Origin: Corallococcus caeni
Lineage (GTDB): Bacteria > Myxococcota > Myxococcia > Myxococcales > Myxococcaceae
Assembly: GCF_036245865.1 (NCBI RefSeq)
Contig: NZ_BTTW01000004.1
Location: 620,001 to 684,000 of the forward strand
Reading direction: 5' to 3'
DNA length: 64,000 nucleotides
A model generated the notes under the pieces. The model ran no database searches, was not told where the DNA came from, and saw only the letters and a program-made list of their open reading frames with translations. Position 1 is the first letter of the stretch. Every line of letters starts with the position of its first letter. This document shows, piece by piece, positions 1 through 9,879 of the stretch. Both the position numbers and the translations under genes were made by a program.

Positions 1-50
1 GGGTGGACGCGCTCACCTGAAAACAGCGCGGCGCGCGTCCGGGCCCGCCG

Positions 51-1229
51 TTAAAACATGTGACCGAACGTGATGTAGAAGCGCTGACGGCCCGTCTCGG
101 TGGAGCGCGCGTAGTCCATGCGCACCACGGCCGCGCGGCGCGAGAAGCGCAGGCCGCCGCCGATGCCCGGGTGCCACTCATGCCACTTGCCGTCCGTCAC
201 GCCCGGATGCCACACGCGGCCCAGGTCCAGGAACACCACCGCGCCCAGCGCCAGCGGCTGCCCGAAGAAGGCCATCCGCGCCGCCTGGAAGCGCAACTCG
301 GAGTTGCTGAAGGCCTTCACGTTGCCGGCGAAGCGGTTGCGCTCGATGCCGCGCACGCTGCCCATGCCGCCAATGCCCTCGGTCACGTTGACGCCGCCCG
401 TCGTCATCCACTCGAAGAACGGCACCTCGCCGAACAGCATGTCCAGGGTGAGCCGCTGCGCGAAGACGAGCCGCGGCGTAATCCGGATGTATCGGCGCTC
501 GCTCAGCGTCACGCCCGCGTACTGGTAGCGGCTGAAGGTGGCCAGGCCCGACACGCGCAGCGCCACCTCCTCCACGCCACCGGACGTCGGGTCGGACTCG
601 TCGTCGCGCGTGTCCCAGAGCGCGCCCGCGAGCAGCTGCCCGCTGGGCCCGCCCTCGATGCCGATGGGCCGCTCCTGCGCCAGGATGGACGTCTCGTAGG
701 GTGACACGCGGGTGTAGCGCCAGCCGTAGCCCACGTACGACTGGAACGGGTGCTTCTCACCGAAGGGCCGCCCGCGCAGCCGCACCCAGAGGCCCGGCGA
801 GCCCTTGTCGTAGTTGTACTTCTGGTCGTCCACGTCGCCCCGGAAGTCGGGGGCGGACAGATTGCCCGCTCCGAAGAAGGGGCTGCTCTTCTCCTGCCGG
901 TACTCCAGCCGTCCCTCCAGCCGCAGGGGCCCCAGCAACTGCGGCCCGTCGTAGCGGAGGTAATGATTCATGGCGCCGCGCGCGGTGAAGAACACCTGCG
1001 CGGACAGGGCATGCGCATAGGGCGCCTTGGTGCCGTCGCCGTACAGGTACATGCCGCCCACGGCGCCGTAGCCGAAGCCCTGGTCCGAGCTGAAGGACAG
1101 CAACGGCAGGGCGATGCCGTCCATCGTCGGCGTGTGCTTCACCGGCGAGAGGCCGGGCGCGGTGCGGCCCGTCGCCATGGCGCTCAGCGACAGCAGCATG
1201 AAGAACAGGAAGAGGACTGGAGCCAGCAT
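51..1229 (-). CDS. BamA/TamA (Omp85, surface antigen D15) family outer-membrane barrel protein
   Basis: A 392-residue protein that probably forms a beta-barrel in the outer membrane. Residues 1-20 are a signal peptide (MLAPVLFLFFMLLSLSAMA), which is why I start here and not at an upstream in-frame ATG at 1352. The body has alternating aromatic/polar strands typical of the bacterial surface antigen fold, with VRGIERNRFAGN and DLGRVWHPG resembling the conserved late-strand region of Omp85 barrels. It ends in ...ITFGHMF, the C-terminal Phe expected for BAM substrates. No POTRA domain is visible, so it is a short, barrel-only member. It is divergent from the phosphodiesterase gene starting at 1383. 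The substrate or role is unknown; family assignment is fairly firm. Confidence 0.8.
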   Translation of the reverse strand: MLAPVLFLFFMLLSLSAMATGRTAPGLSPVKHTPTMDGIALPLLSFSSDQGFGYGAVGGMYLYGDGTKAPYAHALSAQVFFTARGAMNHYLRYDGPQLLGPLRLEGRLEYRQEKSSPFFGAGNLSAPDFRGDVDDQKYNYDKGSPGLWVRLRGRPFGEKHPFQSYVGYGWRYTRVSPYETSILAQERPIGIEGGPSGQLLAGALWDTRDDESDPTSGGVEEVALRVSGLATFSRYQYAGVTLSERRYIRITPRLVFAQRLTLDMLFGEVPFFEWMTTGGVNVTEGIGGMGSVRGIERNRFAGNVKAFSNSELRFQAARMAFFGQPLALGAVVFLDLGRVWHPGVTDGKWHEWHPGIGGGLRFSRRAAVVRMDYARSTETGRQRFYITFGHMF

Positions 1230-1382
1230 CGAAACCCCGTGAAGCCCCGAGGGGGCGCATCGATTCCAGCCCGGGACAGGAACCCATTCCGCCCGCCTGC
1301 TCTCCAAGAGAGCAGCGCGGCCTCGGAAGCTCCTGTCCCCCTGAATGCCCATTTTGCCTTGGGGGATGGGGGAGCCGTCAAC

Positions 1383-2975
1383 GTGCGCGAAAGTCTCAAC
1401 GAGCTTGTCAGCGAGAATTCACGAAATTGGGCGAATACCCTCGTCCGGAGGATTGGATCGAAAGTTCCGCCCGTGGCGGCGCGTCGGCCCCGGAACGCTC
1501 TGCTCGTCCACCTGGACGGGGTGCCCAAGGCGCTGCTCGACGAAGCCATTGTGACGGGGCGGATGCCCTTTGTCGCACAGCTCGTCCGCTCTGGCGCGTA
1601 TCACCTGGAGAACGCGTTCTGGGGCGCGCCCACGTCCACGCCCTTCTTCCAGGCGGGGCTGCTCTACGGGCTGCAACACCCCAACCTGCCGGGCTACAGC
1701 TGGTACGACCGCGCGCTCGGCCGCAAGGTGCAGATGAACACGCCGGGCGACGCGATGGCCATCGACGCGCGCCTGCGCGGCCACGGCCGCACGAGCCTGT
1801 TGGATCACGGCGGGCACACCTACTTCTCGCTCTTCCACGCGGGCGCCATGAACCGCATGTGCATGAGCACGCTGTCCAGCTTCAAGCTCATGGCGCGCTC
1901 GTTCGCGTACGAGATGCAGGGCCTGGGGTCCGCCCGCACGAAGGGCGCATGGGACTTCCTGCGTTCCTTCGGCATGGAGTCCTGGCACGCCGTGCGCGAG
2001 GTGCGTCAGTGGGCGCGCGCCCTCAACGACTGGCGCCACGAGCAGGGCTTCCTCGTGAGCCGCATCCTCCTCCAGCGGTTGGGCTGGAGCTTCGCGCACA
2101 CCAAGTCCCTGGTGGACATGGTGCGCGGCGTGCCGCTCATCTACCTGGTCTACGGCAACTACGATGAGGTGGCGCACCGCCGGGGCCCGCGCTCGGAGCT
2201 GGCGCTGCAGGAGCTCTACCGGGTCGACGCGTCGCTGGCGGAGCTGTTCGCCGTGGCCCGCGCCGCGCCGGAGCCCTACGACGTCATCCTCCTGTCCGAC
2301 CACGGCCACGTGGACAGCCTGCCCCTGGAGCAGCGCCAGGGCCGGCGCCTGGAGGCCGTCCTCTTCCAGGGCGAAGTGCCGCCGCTGCGCGACGACGTGC
2401 GCCGGGGCCTGCTGGATGGCCGCGCGCCCCCGGCTGCGGACACCGCCGCGCGCGAGCCCTTCATCCCCGTGGTGGTGGAGGCCGGCAACTTCGCCCACGT
2501 GTACCTGAGCGGACGGCCCGCGCCGCTGGAGGCGCGCGAGCTGCTGGCGCGGCACCCGGAGGTGCTGGCGCGAGTGACGAACAACCCGGACATCGGCATG
2601 GTGGCGATGCGCCGGGGCGCGGAGGCGGTGGTGGTGATGGGCGGGGGCGTCTACGGCGCGGCGGACCTGGACCGCGCGCCGCTCACCACCGAGTACAGCC
2701 GGCGCGCCGTGGCGGACTTCCTCCACGGGCTGCCGCGCATGGACACCGCGGGGGACCTGGTCCTCTTTGGTGAGGCCGTCCAGAAGGGCGGCACGGTGGG
2801 CTTCGCGTGGGAGTTCGGCTCGCACGGCGGCCTCACGCGCGTGGAGTCCGACAGCCTGGTGATGTGGCCCGCCCACGGCCCGGTGGACCTGTCCGGCCTC
2901 AGCCACTGCGCGCGGCTGCACGAGCGGCTGGCGGAGGCGTACCTGGACACCGGCTCACCGCGGATCCTGCATTGA
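1383..2975 (+). CDS. Alkaline phosphatase superfamily / type I phosphodiesterase-nucleotide pyrophosphatase
   Basis: A 530-residue soluble-looking member of the nucleotide pyrophosphatase/phosphodiesterase family. Visible family signatures are the first metal-binding Asp in LLVHLDGVP (D47), the candidate Thr nucleophile in GAPTSTPF (about residues 86-88), YGNYDEVAHRRGP with its Asp and His ligands, and LLSDHGHV, the SDHG motif. I start at GTG 1383 because a G-rich Shine-Dalgarno stretch ends 8 nt upstream; a GTG at 1476 is an alternative. The next gene begins 2 nt after the stop, so the two are probably co-transcribed and coupled. A role in hydrolysing a lipid-linked phosphodiester handled by the neighbouring membrane protein is only inference. 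No signal peptide is seen. Confidence 0.82.
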   Translation: MRESLNELVSENSRNWANTLVRRIGSKVPPVAARRPRNALLVHLDGVPKALLDEAIVTGRMPFVAQLVRSGAYHLENAFWGAPTSTPFFQAGLLYGLQHPNLPGYSWYDRALGRKVQMNTPGDAMAIDARLRGHGRTSLLDHGGHTYFSLFHAGAMNRMCMSTLSSFKLMARSFAYEMQGLGSARTKGAWDFLRSFGMESWHAVREVRQWARALNDWRHEQGFLVSRILLQRLGWSFAHTKSLVDMVRGVPLIYLVYGNYDEVAHRRGPRSELALQELYRVDASLAELFAVARAAPEPYDVILLSDHGHVDSLPLEQRQGRRLEAVLFQGEVPPLRDDVRRGLLDGRAPPAADTAAREPFIPVVVEAGNFAHVYLSGRPAPLEARELLARHPEVLARVTNNPDIGMVAMRRGAEAVVVMGGGVYGAADLDRAPLTTEYSRRAVADFLHGLPRMDTAGDLVLFGEAVQKGGTVGFAWEFGSHGGLTRVESDSLVMWPAHGPVDLSGLSHCARLHERLAEAYLDTGSPRILH

Positions 2976-2977
2976 CC

Positions 2978-4078
2978 ATGACGAAGGGGAGGACCATGCG
3001 GCTTCCCAACGCCGGTGGACGCACGTGGCTCAAGGTGCTGGGCGGGGTGGTGGGACTTGTCCTGTCCGTGCTCCTGCTCTCCACCGCGTTCTTCAAGTGG
3101 AACCTGCACGGGCCGGGGTCCCTGCTGATTCCGCGCTTCCCGCTGGGGAAGTTCGTCCGGGACCTGCCGGGGCACCTGGTGTGGCTGGTGCCGTTCATGC
3201 TGCTGCAGGCGTCGCTCGTGCCGCTGAGGGCGGTGCAGTGGCAGGCCACGCTGCGCAAGCCCATCCCGTTCCGCGACCGCTTCCACCTGGTGGGCATTGG
3301 CGTCTTCGTGCACAACGCGCTGCCGGGGAAGCTGGGGGAGGTGACGCGCTCCTTCCTCCTGTCGCGCACACACAAGCTGCCCTTCATCCGGTGCCTGGGC
3401 TCCGTGGGCGTGTGCAAGCTGATGGAGTTCGCCTGCCTGATGCTGCTGGTGGCCCTGTCCTTCCTGGGCCCCTTCGGTGAGACCATGGCCCACTTCCGCA
3501 CGGAGATGGAGGTGGCGGTGTCGCTGTGCATCGGCCTGGTGGCCCTGGTGGTGCTGCTGGCCCACTGGGCGGCGCCGCTGGGCCGCTGGCTGCACCAGCG
3601 CCACAGCCTGCCCCGCGTGGACAGCTTCCTCAGCCACGTGGGCGAGGGCCTGGGCACCGCGCGCTCCTTCAAGGGCATGGCGAGGGTGTTCTTCTTCTCC
3701 ATCTTCCCCGTGTTCGCCTCCGCGCTGGCGTACGGCCTGGCGCTGCACGGCGTGCGCATCCCCGGGGGCCTCTTCGCGGGCGCCGTCGTGCTGGGCGCCA
3801 TCTCCCTGGGGCAGGCGCTGCCGGGCGTCCCGGCGGGCATGGGCATCTACTACTTCGTGACGAGCTGGGCGGCGCGCTCGCTGGGCTCCAGCCCGGAGGA
3901 CGCGGCGGCCTTCGCCACGCTCACCCACCTGGGCACCGTCATCAGCCAGGTGGCCGTGGGCGCGTGGTCCGTGCACCGCTCCAAGCTGCGGATCCGCGAC
4001 CTGCGCAAGGGCGGCCGGCTGGCCAACGCCGCCGCGCACCACGTGGCGCATGAAGCGGTGGAGCCCGCGCCGCCCTGA
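2978..4078 (+). CDS. Lysylphosphatidylglycerol synthase transmembrane (UPF0104/AglD-like) family protein
   Basis: A 366-residue inner-membrane protein with about seven or eight hydrophobic segments, for example residues 17-36 (WLKVLGGVVGLVLSVLLLST), the segment around 150-165 and GLFAGAVVLGAISLGQALPG. HNALPGKLGEVTRSFLL and the late QALPGVPAGMGIYYF are the two repeated patterns typical of PF03706 proteins, which include flippase-like domains of MprF and many stand-alone homologues of unknown substrate. The start at 2978 is 2 nt after the phosphodiesterase stop. An in-frame ATG at 2996, preceded by AGGGGAGG, is an alternative that only trims MTKGRT. A strong terminator follows at 4111. Confidence 0.8.
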   Translation: MTKGRTMRLPNAGGRTWLKVLGGVVGLVLSVLLLSTAFFKWNLHGPGSLLIPRFPLGKFVRDLPGHLVWLVPFMLLQASLVPLRAVQWQATLRKPIPFRDRFHLVGIGVFVHNALPGKLGEVTRSFLLSRTHKLPFIRCLGSVGVCKLMEFACLMLLVALSFLGPFGETMAHFRTEMEVAVSLCIGLVALVVLLAHWAAPLGRWLHQRHSLPRVDSFLSHVGEGLGTARSFKGMARVFFFSIFPVFASALAYGLALHGVRIPGGLFAGAVVLGAISLGQALPGVPAGMGIYYFVTSWAARSLGSSPEDAAAFATLTHLGTVISQVAVGAWSVHRSKLRIRDLRKGGRLANAAAHHVAHEAVEPAPP

Positions 4079-4110
4079 AGCCCGCGAAGAGGGCAGGGCC
4101 GCAAAACAAA

Positions 4111-4145
4111 AAGGGCCCCGACTTGTGGTCGGGGCCCTTCTTTTT
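4111..4145. terminator. Bidirectional Rho-independent terminator
   Basis: A perfect 12-bp stem (AAGGGCCCCGAC at 4111-4122 pairing with 4128-4139) encloses a 5-nt loop and is followed by CTTTTT on the plus strand. On the minus strand the same stem is followed by TTTTTGTTTT. It therefore can end both the phosphodiesterase-membrane protein transcript and the tRNA-Leu transcript arriving from the opposite side. Confidence 0.93.
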
Positions 4146-4151
4146 ACTTCA

Positions 4152-4235
4152 TGCCCAGGAGAGGACTCGAACCTCCATGCCCTTGCAGGCGCTAGACCCT
4201 GAATCTAGTGTGTCTACCAATTCCACCACCTGGGC
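4152..4235 (-). tRNA. tRNA-Leu (CAG anticodon)
   Basis: An 84-nt class II tRNA. The acceptor stem GCCCAGG (5' end at 4235) pairs perfectly with CCTGGGC, and the discriminator is A at 4152. The anticodon stem is CTAGA/TCTAG around loop TTCAGGG, giving CAG, which reads CUG, the dominant Leu codon in this genome. The T-loop TTCGAGT is present and a long variable arm fits Leu. CCA is not encoded. It has its own promoter at 4276-4304 and shares the terminator at 4111-4145. Confidence 0.96.
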
Positions 4236-4275
4236 AGGTGGCTCGCGGTGCCTTGCGGCGCCGCGATGGGCGAGA

Positions 4276-4304
4276 CGTATAAAGAACCTCCTCCGCCCGG
4301 TCAA
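4276..4304 (-). promoter_or_regulatory. sigma70-type promoter of tRNA-Leu
   Basis: On the minus strand there is a -35 box TTGACC (4299-4304), a 17-nt spacer and a -10 box TATACG (4276-4281). The expected start is near 4269, about 35 nt before the mature tRNA 5' end at 4235. Confidence 0.7.
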
Positions 4305-4319
4305 GCACCCTTTTTCAGC

Positions 4320-4697
4320 CTACTTCTTCAGGGGCCAGCGGCCCTCGGACTCGAGCTGCCGGCGGATGGCCGGGTTCTCGTCCATGAAGGCGACCAGGGA
4401 CTCCTCGGTGATCTCCACCGTGACGTCCTCGGCGCCCACTTCCGTCTGGCAGGACAGGCGGGAATAGGGCCGGACGTCGAAGCCCATGTCCAGGCGGTCC
4501 ATCTCGTCGTCCCGCTGCTCGCTCAGCGAGTCCAGGCCCTTGCGGACCCAGACGTGGCAGGTGGAGCACCCGCACACGCCGCCGCAGCTGTGGCCCACCT
4601 GGGCCTCGCCCTTCTCCGCGGCGTCCAGCAGGGTGGTGCCCGGGGGCACGTCCACGGCGACCTCGGCCAGGGGGCTCTTGAAGGTGACCTTGGGCAC
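4320..4697 (-). CDS. fdx: Isc-type [2Fe-2S] ferredoxin
   Basis: A 125-residue soluble adrenodoxin-type ferredoxin that supplies electrons during iron-sulfur cluster assembly on IscU. The cluster ligands are C38, C44, C47 and C83 (HSCGGVCGCSTC then LSCQT), matching the C-x5-C-x2-C ... C spacing of Isc ferredoxins; C42 is an extra cysteine. It is the last gene of the isc operon, 3 nt after hscA, so it is probably translationally coupled to it. The C-terminal tail (ESEGRWPLKK) is slightly longer than in enterobacterial Fdx. Confidence 0.92.
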   Translation of the reverse strand: MPKVTFKSPLAEVAVDVPPGTTLLDAAEKGEAQVGHSCGGVCGCSTCHVWVRKGLDSLSEQRDDEMDRLDMGFDVRPYSRLSCQTEVGAEDVTVEITEESLVAFMDENPAIRRQLESEGRWPLKK

Positions 4698-4700
4698 GGC

Positions 4701-6541
<1,841 letters not shown>

Positions 6542-6545
<4 letters not shown>

Positions 6546-7090
6546 GCGAGCACCTCCTCCTCGAACGCGTCCACCTGCTCGAGGAAGCGCGTGAAGTAGC
6601 GCACCCGCCCCAGCGCGTGCGATGCCTTTCTCACCCCGTCCGGCGAATCCCCCGCGCCCTCCAGCGCGCCGAGCGCCGCGACGGCCTCCTGGAGCGCCGC
6701 CGCCTTGCGGCCCGCCACGTCCTTCGCCATGGCCTGGGCCTTCGGCAGGTCCTTGGCCGCCATGGCCTCGTCCAGGGCCTCGCGCAGCTCCATGACCTCC
6801 TCCAGGAACGCCAGGGGCATGTCCTTCTGGGCCCCCGCGTCCTCGCGGTCCAGGTCCACGCCGTGGAGCTTGAGCAGGTAGAAGGCGCGGCGCACCGGGT
6901 CCTTCAGCGTCTTGAAGGCCTCGTTGAGGGCGGTGGTGCCCTCCACGGCGGCCAGGCGCTCCTTCGGGTTGCCGGGGGCGACGCGGTCCGGGTGCACCTG
7001 GAGCGACAGCTCCCGGTACTGCTTCTCCAGGGCCGGCACGTCCACGGCGTGGGAGCGGGGCAGCCCGAACACGTCGAAGTGGGTCCTCAC
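6542..7090 (-). CDS. hscB: Fe-S assembly J-domain co-chaperone HscB
   Basis: A 182-residue co-chaperone. The N-terminal J domain carries HPD at residues 33-35 ([11 protein letters not shown]), needed to stimulate HscA ATPase. The C-terminal part is a three-helix bundle type ([19 protein letters not shown]), corresponding to the IscU-binding domain of HscB. It sits between iscA and hscA as in the classical isc operon and overlaps hscA by ATGA. A terminator-like hairpin lies just upstream of it, so its expression may be lower than that of iscSUA. Confidence 0.92.
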
Positions 7091-7128
7091 GGTGGGGGAG
7101 TCCTCGGGGGAATCAGGGGGTGAAAACG

Positions 7129-7158
7129 AAAAAGGGGCCCGGCGCCGGGCCGGACCCC
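7129..7158 (-). terminator. Intra-operon terminator or attenuator between iscA and hscB
   Basis: On the minus strand GGGGTCCGG (7158-7150) pairs with CCGGGCCCC (7142-7134) through 9 bp with one G-U, and TTTTTCGTTTT follows directly. This is a standard intrinsic terminator shape, located after iscA and before hscB within one gene series. Confidence 0.75.
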
Positions 7159-7207
7159 TGGTGCCCGCTCCCTGACCGACAGGGCGGGCGGGAAGGCCGT
7201 GCAGGCT

Positions 7208-7591
7208 TTAGACGGAGAAGCTCTCTCCGCAGCCGCAGGCGGCCTTGACGTTGGGGTTGTTCAGCTTGAAGCCGGACGCCATCAGCGTCTGCTCGAACAC
7301 CAGCTCCGTGCCGATGAGGTACAGGTAGCTCTTCGGGTCCACGAAGACGCGCACGCCGTCGCGCTCGAAGACCTTGTCGCGCTCGCGGGACTTCTCCGAC
7401 CACTCCATGGAGTACTGGAGGCCGGAGCACCCGCCGCCCTTCACCGCGATGCGCAGCCCGGCGTCCGGCGTCTGCCGCTCCGCCAGGAGCTGCTTGAGGC
7501 GCGCCACCGCGCTGTCCGCCAGGCCAATGCCCTTGGGGGCCGGCTTGGGGGGCGTCTGAGGGGCCTGGGTCGTCTGGGCCTGCTCGTTCAT
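7208..7591 (-). CDS. iscA: HesB/IscA family A-type iron-sulfur carrier
   Basis: A 127-residue A-type carrier that accepts and delivers Fe-S clusters. It has the three conserved cysteines: one in GGGCSGLQY and the C-terminal CGC pair in AACGCGESFSV. The first about 22 residues (Gln/Pro/Ala-rich) are an extension not usual in IscA. It lies between iscU and hscB as in the E. coli isc order. ErpA-like function cannot be excluded from sequence alone. Confidence 0.9.
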   Translation of the reverse strand: MNEQAQTTQAPQTPPKPAPKGIGLADSAVARLKQLLAERQTPDAGLRIAVKGGGCSGLQYSMEWSEKSRERDKVFERDGVRVFVDPKSYLYLIGTELVFEQTLMASGFKLNNPNVKAACGCGESFSV

Positions 7592-7637
7592 GGGTCGTCC
7601 TCGGTTCCTGGAAGAAGTGCCGCCAGCTGCCTGCTGC

Positions 7638-8030
7638 CTACGCCTGCCGCGACGCGCGCTTCTTCTTGAAGTCTTCGATGGCCGCCTTGATGGCGTCCTC
7701 GGCCAGCACGGAGCAGTGGATCTTCACCGGGGGCAGCGCCAGTTCCCGGGCCACGTCCTTGTTGGAGATGGTCATGGCCTGATCCACCGTCTTGCCCTTC
7801 ACCCACTCGGTGACGAGCGAGCTGGACGCGATGGCGGAGCCGCAGCCGAAGGTCTTGAACCGCGCGTCCTCGATGACGCCCGCGTCGCTGATCTTCAGCT
7901 GGAGCCGCATCACGTCACCGCAAGCGGGCGCGCCCACCAGGCCGGTGCCGACGTTCGGGTCGTTCTTGTCGAGCGTCCCCACGTTGCGGGGGTTCTCGTA
8001 GTGCTCGATGACCTTCTCGCTGTAAGCCAT
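7638..8030 (-). CDS. iscU: Iron-sulfur cluster scaffold IscU
   Basis: A 130-residue scaffold on which [2Fe-2S] clusters are built from IscS-derived sulfur. C37 (PACGD), C63 (FGCGS), H105 and C106 (KIHCS) stand at the same positions as in E. coli IscU, and LPPVK at 99-103 is the HscA recognition motif. I start at MAYSEKVIEHYENPRN, 8 codons inside a longer frame that begins at 8054, because this matches the family N-terminus. It is followed 46 nt later by iscA. Confidence 0.95.
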   Translation of the reverse strand: MAYSEKVIEHYENPRNVGTLDKNDPNVGTGLVGAPACGDVMRLQLKISDAGVIEDARFKTFGCGSAIASSSLVTEWVKGKTVDQAMTISNKDVARELALPPVKIHCSVLAEDAIKAAIEDFKKKRASRQA

Positions 8031-8148
8031 GCGTCTCACGCTCCTTCTGCACAACGCTTGAACGGATGCGCACCGGGGACAACCGATGCGCGGCCGGGCG
8101 GGCGGGGGCTCCCGTGCCCGGCGGGAAGTCTTGAGGGGAGGGGAGCGC

Positions 8149-9513
8149 CTAGTGGGCGGTCCACTCGATGCTCTTGAGGTCGATGCCTTCCTTGGCCATC
8201 TCGTACAGGGGGCTCATGTCTCGCAACTTGCGGACTTTGTCCACCACGAGGCGGATGACGAAGTCGACCTCCTCCTCCGTGTTGAAGCGGCCCAGGCCGA
8301 AGCGGATGGAGCTGTGCGCCATGTCCTCCTCGACCCCCAGGGCGCGCAGCACGTAGGAGGGCTCCAGCGACGCGGAGGTGCACGCGGAGCCGGAGGACAC
8401 CGCGACGTCCTTGATGGACATCATCAGGGCCTCGCCCTCCACGTAGGAGAAGGAGATGTTGAGGCTGCCCGGCATGCGGTGCTCCAGGCTGCCGTTCACC
8501 GTCACCATGTCCAGCTGCTCCATGATGCCGGTGCGCAGGCGCTCGCGCAGGCGCAGCAGGCGCGCGGCCTCCTCCGGCAGGTCCTTCTTCGCGACCTCCG
8601 CCGCCGCGCCGAAGCCGACGATGGACGCCACGTTCAGGGTGCCGCTGCGCATGCCGCGCTCGTGGCCGCCGCCGTCCACCATGGGCGCGATGCGCACGCG
8701 CGGCTTGCGGCGCACGTAGAGGGCGCCCACGCCCTTGGGGCCGTACATCTTGTGCGCGCTGATGGAGGCCAGGTCGACGTTCATCTTCTCCACGTCGAAG
8801 GGCACCTTGCCCACGCCCTGCACCGCGTCGCAGTGGAAGAGGACGCCCTTCTCACGGCACAGCTTGCCGATCTCCGCCACCGGCTGGACCACGCCGATCT
8901 CGTTGTTGGCGAACATGATGGAGACGAGCACCGTCTTGGGCGTCATCGCCGCGGCCAGCTTCTCCAGGCTCACGCGGCCGTCCTTCTCCACGTCCAGGTA
9001 GGTGACGCGCGCGCCGCCCGTGGGCAGCTCCGCCCACTTCTTGTACGTCTCGTCCGCGTCGATGTTGAACTTCGCGGACAGCTCCGGAAGCTCCTCGGCG
9101 GAGACGTCGCGCTCGGCCAGCTGGCCCAGGCGCAAGAGCTTGAGCTCATCCAGCCGCTCCTGGCGCACGCGCTCCAGGCGCTTGCAGGTGTCCAGCACGG
9201 CCTTGTGCTCGGTCTTCAGGGTGATGATGTGGTCGCCCTTGGACTTGTAGAACTCGATGACGCCCTTGATGGCCAGGTTGTCGGACTCCGTCGCGCCGGA
9301 GGTGAAGACGATCTCCTTCTCCGACGCGCCGATGAGGTCCGCCACCTGCCGGCGCGCCTTCTCCACCGCGGCCTCGGCCTTCCAGCCGAACGCGTGGTTG
9401 CGGCTGGCCGCGTTGCCGAAGTCCTCGCGGAGGTAGGGCAACATCGCTTCCAGCACCCGAGGGTCCATCGGGGTGGTCGCGTGGTTGTCCATGTAGATGG
9501 GCAGGCTCAGCAT
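8149..9513 (-). CDS. iscS: Cysteine desulfurase IscS with an internal insertion
   Basis: A 454-residue PLP enzyme that takes sulfur from cysteine for IscU. Family landmarks are [13 protein letters not shown], the PLP-stacking His in [10 protein letters not shown] (H103), the Schiff-base Lys in [10 protein letters not shown] and the catalytic Cys loop [14 protein letters not shown]. Typical IscS has about 404 residues; the excess is an insertion of about 48 residues at 115-162, between KRLE and GARVTYL, rich in Leu, Glu and Lys. The start is chosen at 9513 because AGAGGA precedes it and [15 protein letters not shown] matches the family. It is the first gene of the isc operon. No iscR lies upstream. 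Confidence 0.95.
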   Translation of the reverse strand: MLSLPIYMDNHATTPMDPRVLEAMLPYLREDFGNAASRNHAFGWKAEAAVEKARRQVADLIGASEKEIVFTSGATESDNLAIKGVIEFYKSKGDHIITLKTEHKAVLDTCKRLERVRQERLDELKLLRLGQLAERDVSAEELPELSAKFNIDADETYKKWAELPTGGARVTYLDVEKDGRVSLEKLAAAMTPKTVLVSIMFANNEIGVVQPVAEIGKLCREKGVLFHCDAVQGVGKVPFDVEKMNVDLASISAHKMYGPKGVGALYVRRKPRVRIAPMVDGGGHERGMRSGTLNVASIVGFGAAAEVAKKDLPEEAARLLRLRERLRTGIMEQLDMVTVNGSLEHRMPGSLNISFSYVEGEALMMSIKDVAVSSGSACTSASLEPSYVLRALGVEEDMAHSSIRFGLGRFNTEEEVDFVIRLVVDKVRKLRDMSPLYEMAKEGIDLKSIEWTAH

Positions 9514-9622
9514 GAAGTCCTCTGAAAGAAGTGACGCGGGAGGGTGGAACGTCCCTCCGCTCCCCGGCGACGCGGTGGGTCCGCGCGCAGCGGCAGGGTC
9601 TACATGGGCCCACACGAATGTG

Positions 9623-9664
9623 GACCGGACTGGTCAATTATAAAATCGACCCCCCTCGGGTCAA
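9623..9664 (-). promoter_or_regulatory. isc operon promoter with an inverted repeat at the start site
   Basis: The minus strand carries -35 TTGACC (9659-9664), a 16-nt spacer and a perfect -10 TATAAT (9637-9642), among the best sigma70 matches in the window. Just downstream, GACC-n5-GGTC (9623-9635) forms a short inverted repeat over the expected start near 9630. It is a possible repressor site, but I cannot match it securely to an IscR box. Confidence 0.72.
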
Positions 9665-9879
9665 GGGAACATAAGGCGCGAGGCCCCTATGTCCGACGCA
9701 CCGGGTCGCGGGTGGGCCGGCCCGGTTCAACCCTCCTCCGGAGTGGAGCACTCCGGCCGCGCCGGGTTGGAGCGGGGTGGTCCGAAACGGCGCTTCGCGC
9801 GCCCATAAGTGCCCGTTTCGTGGCCCCGGGGGAGGTGGCCGGGCGCCTGCACTGGAGCGGACGCGGAGGGTGCCAACGC

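Noticed and set aside
750-1382. Upstream in-frame extension of the phosphodiesterase gene
   Set aside because: It overlaps the barrel-protein gene antisense and shows no family similarity; GTG 1383 has a ribosome binding site.
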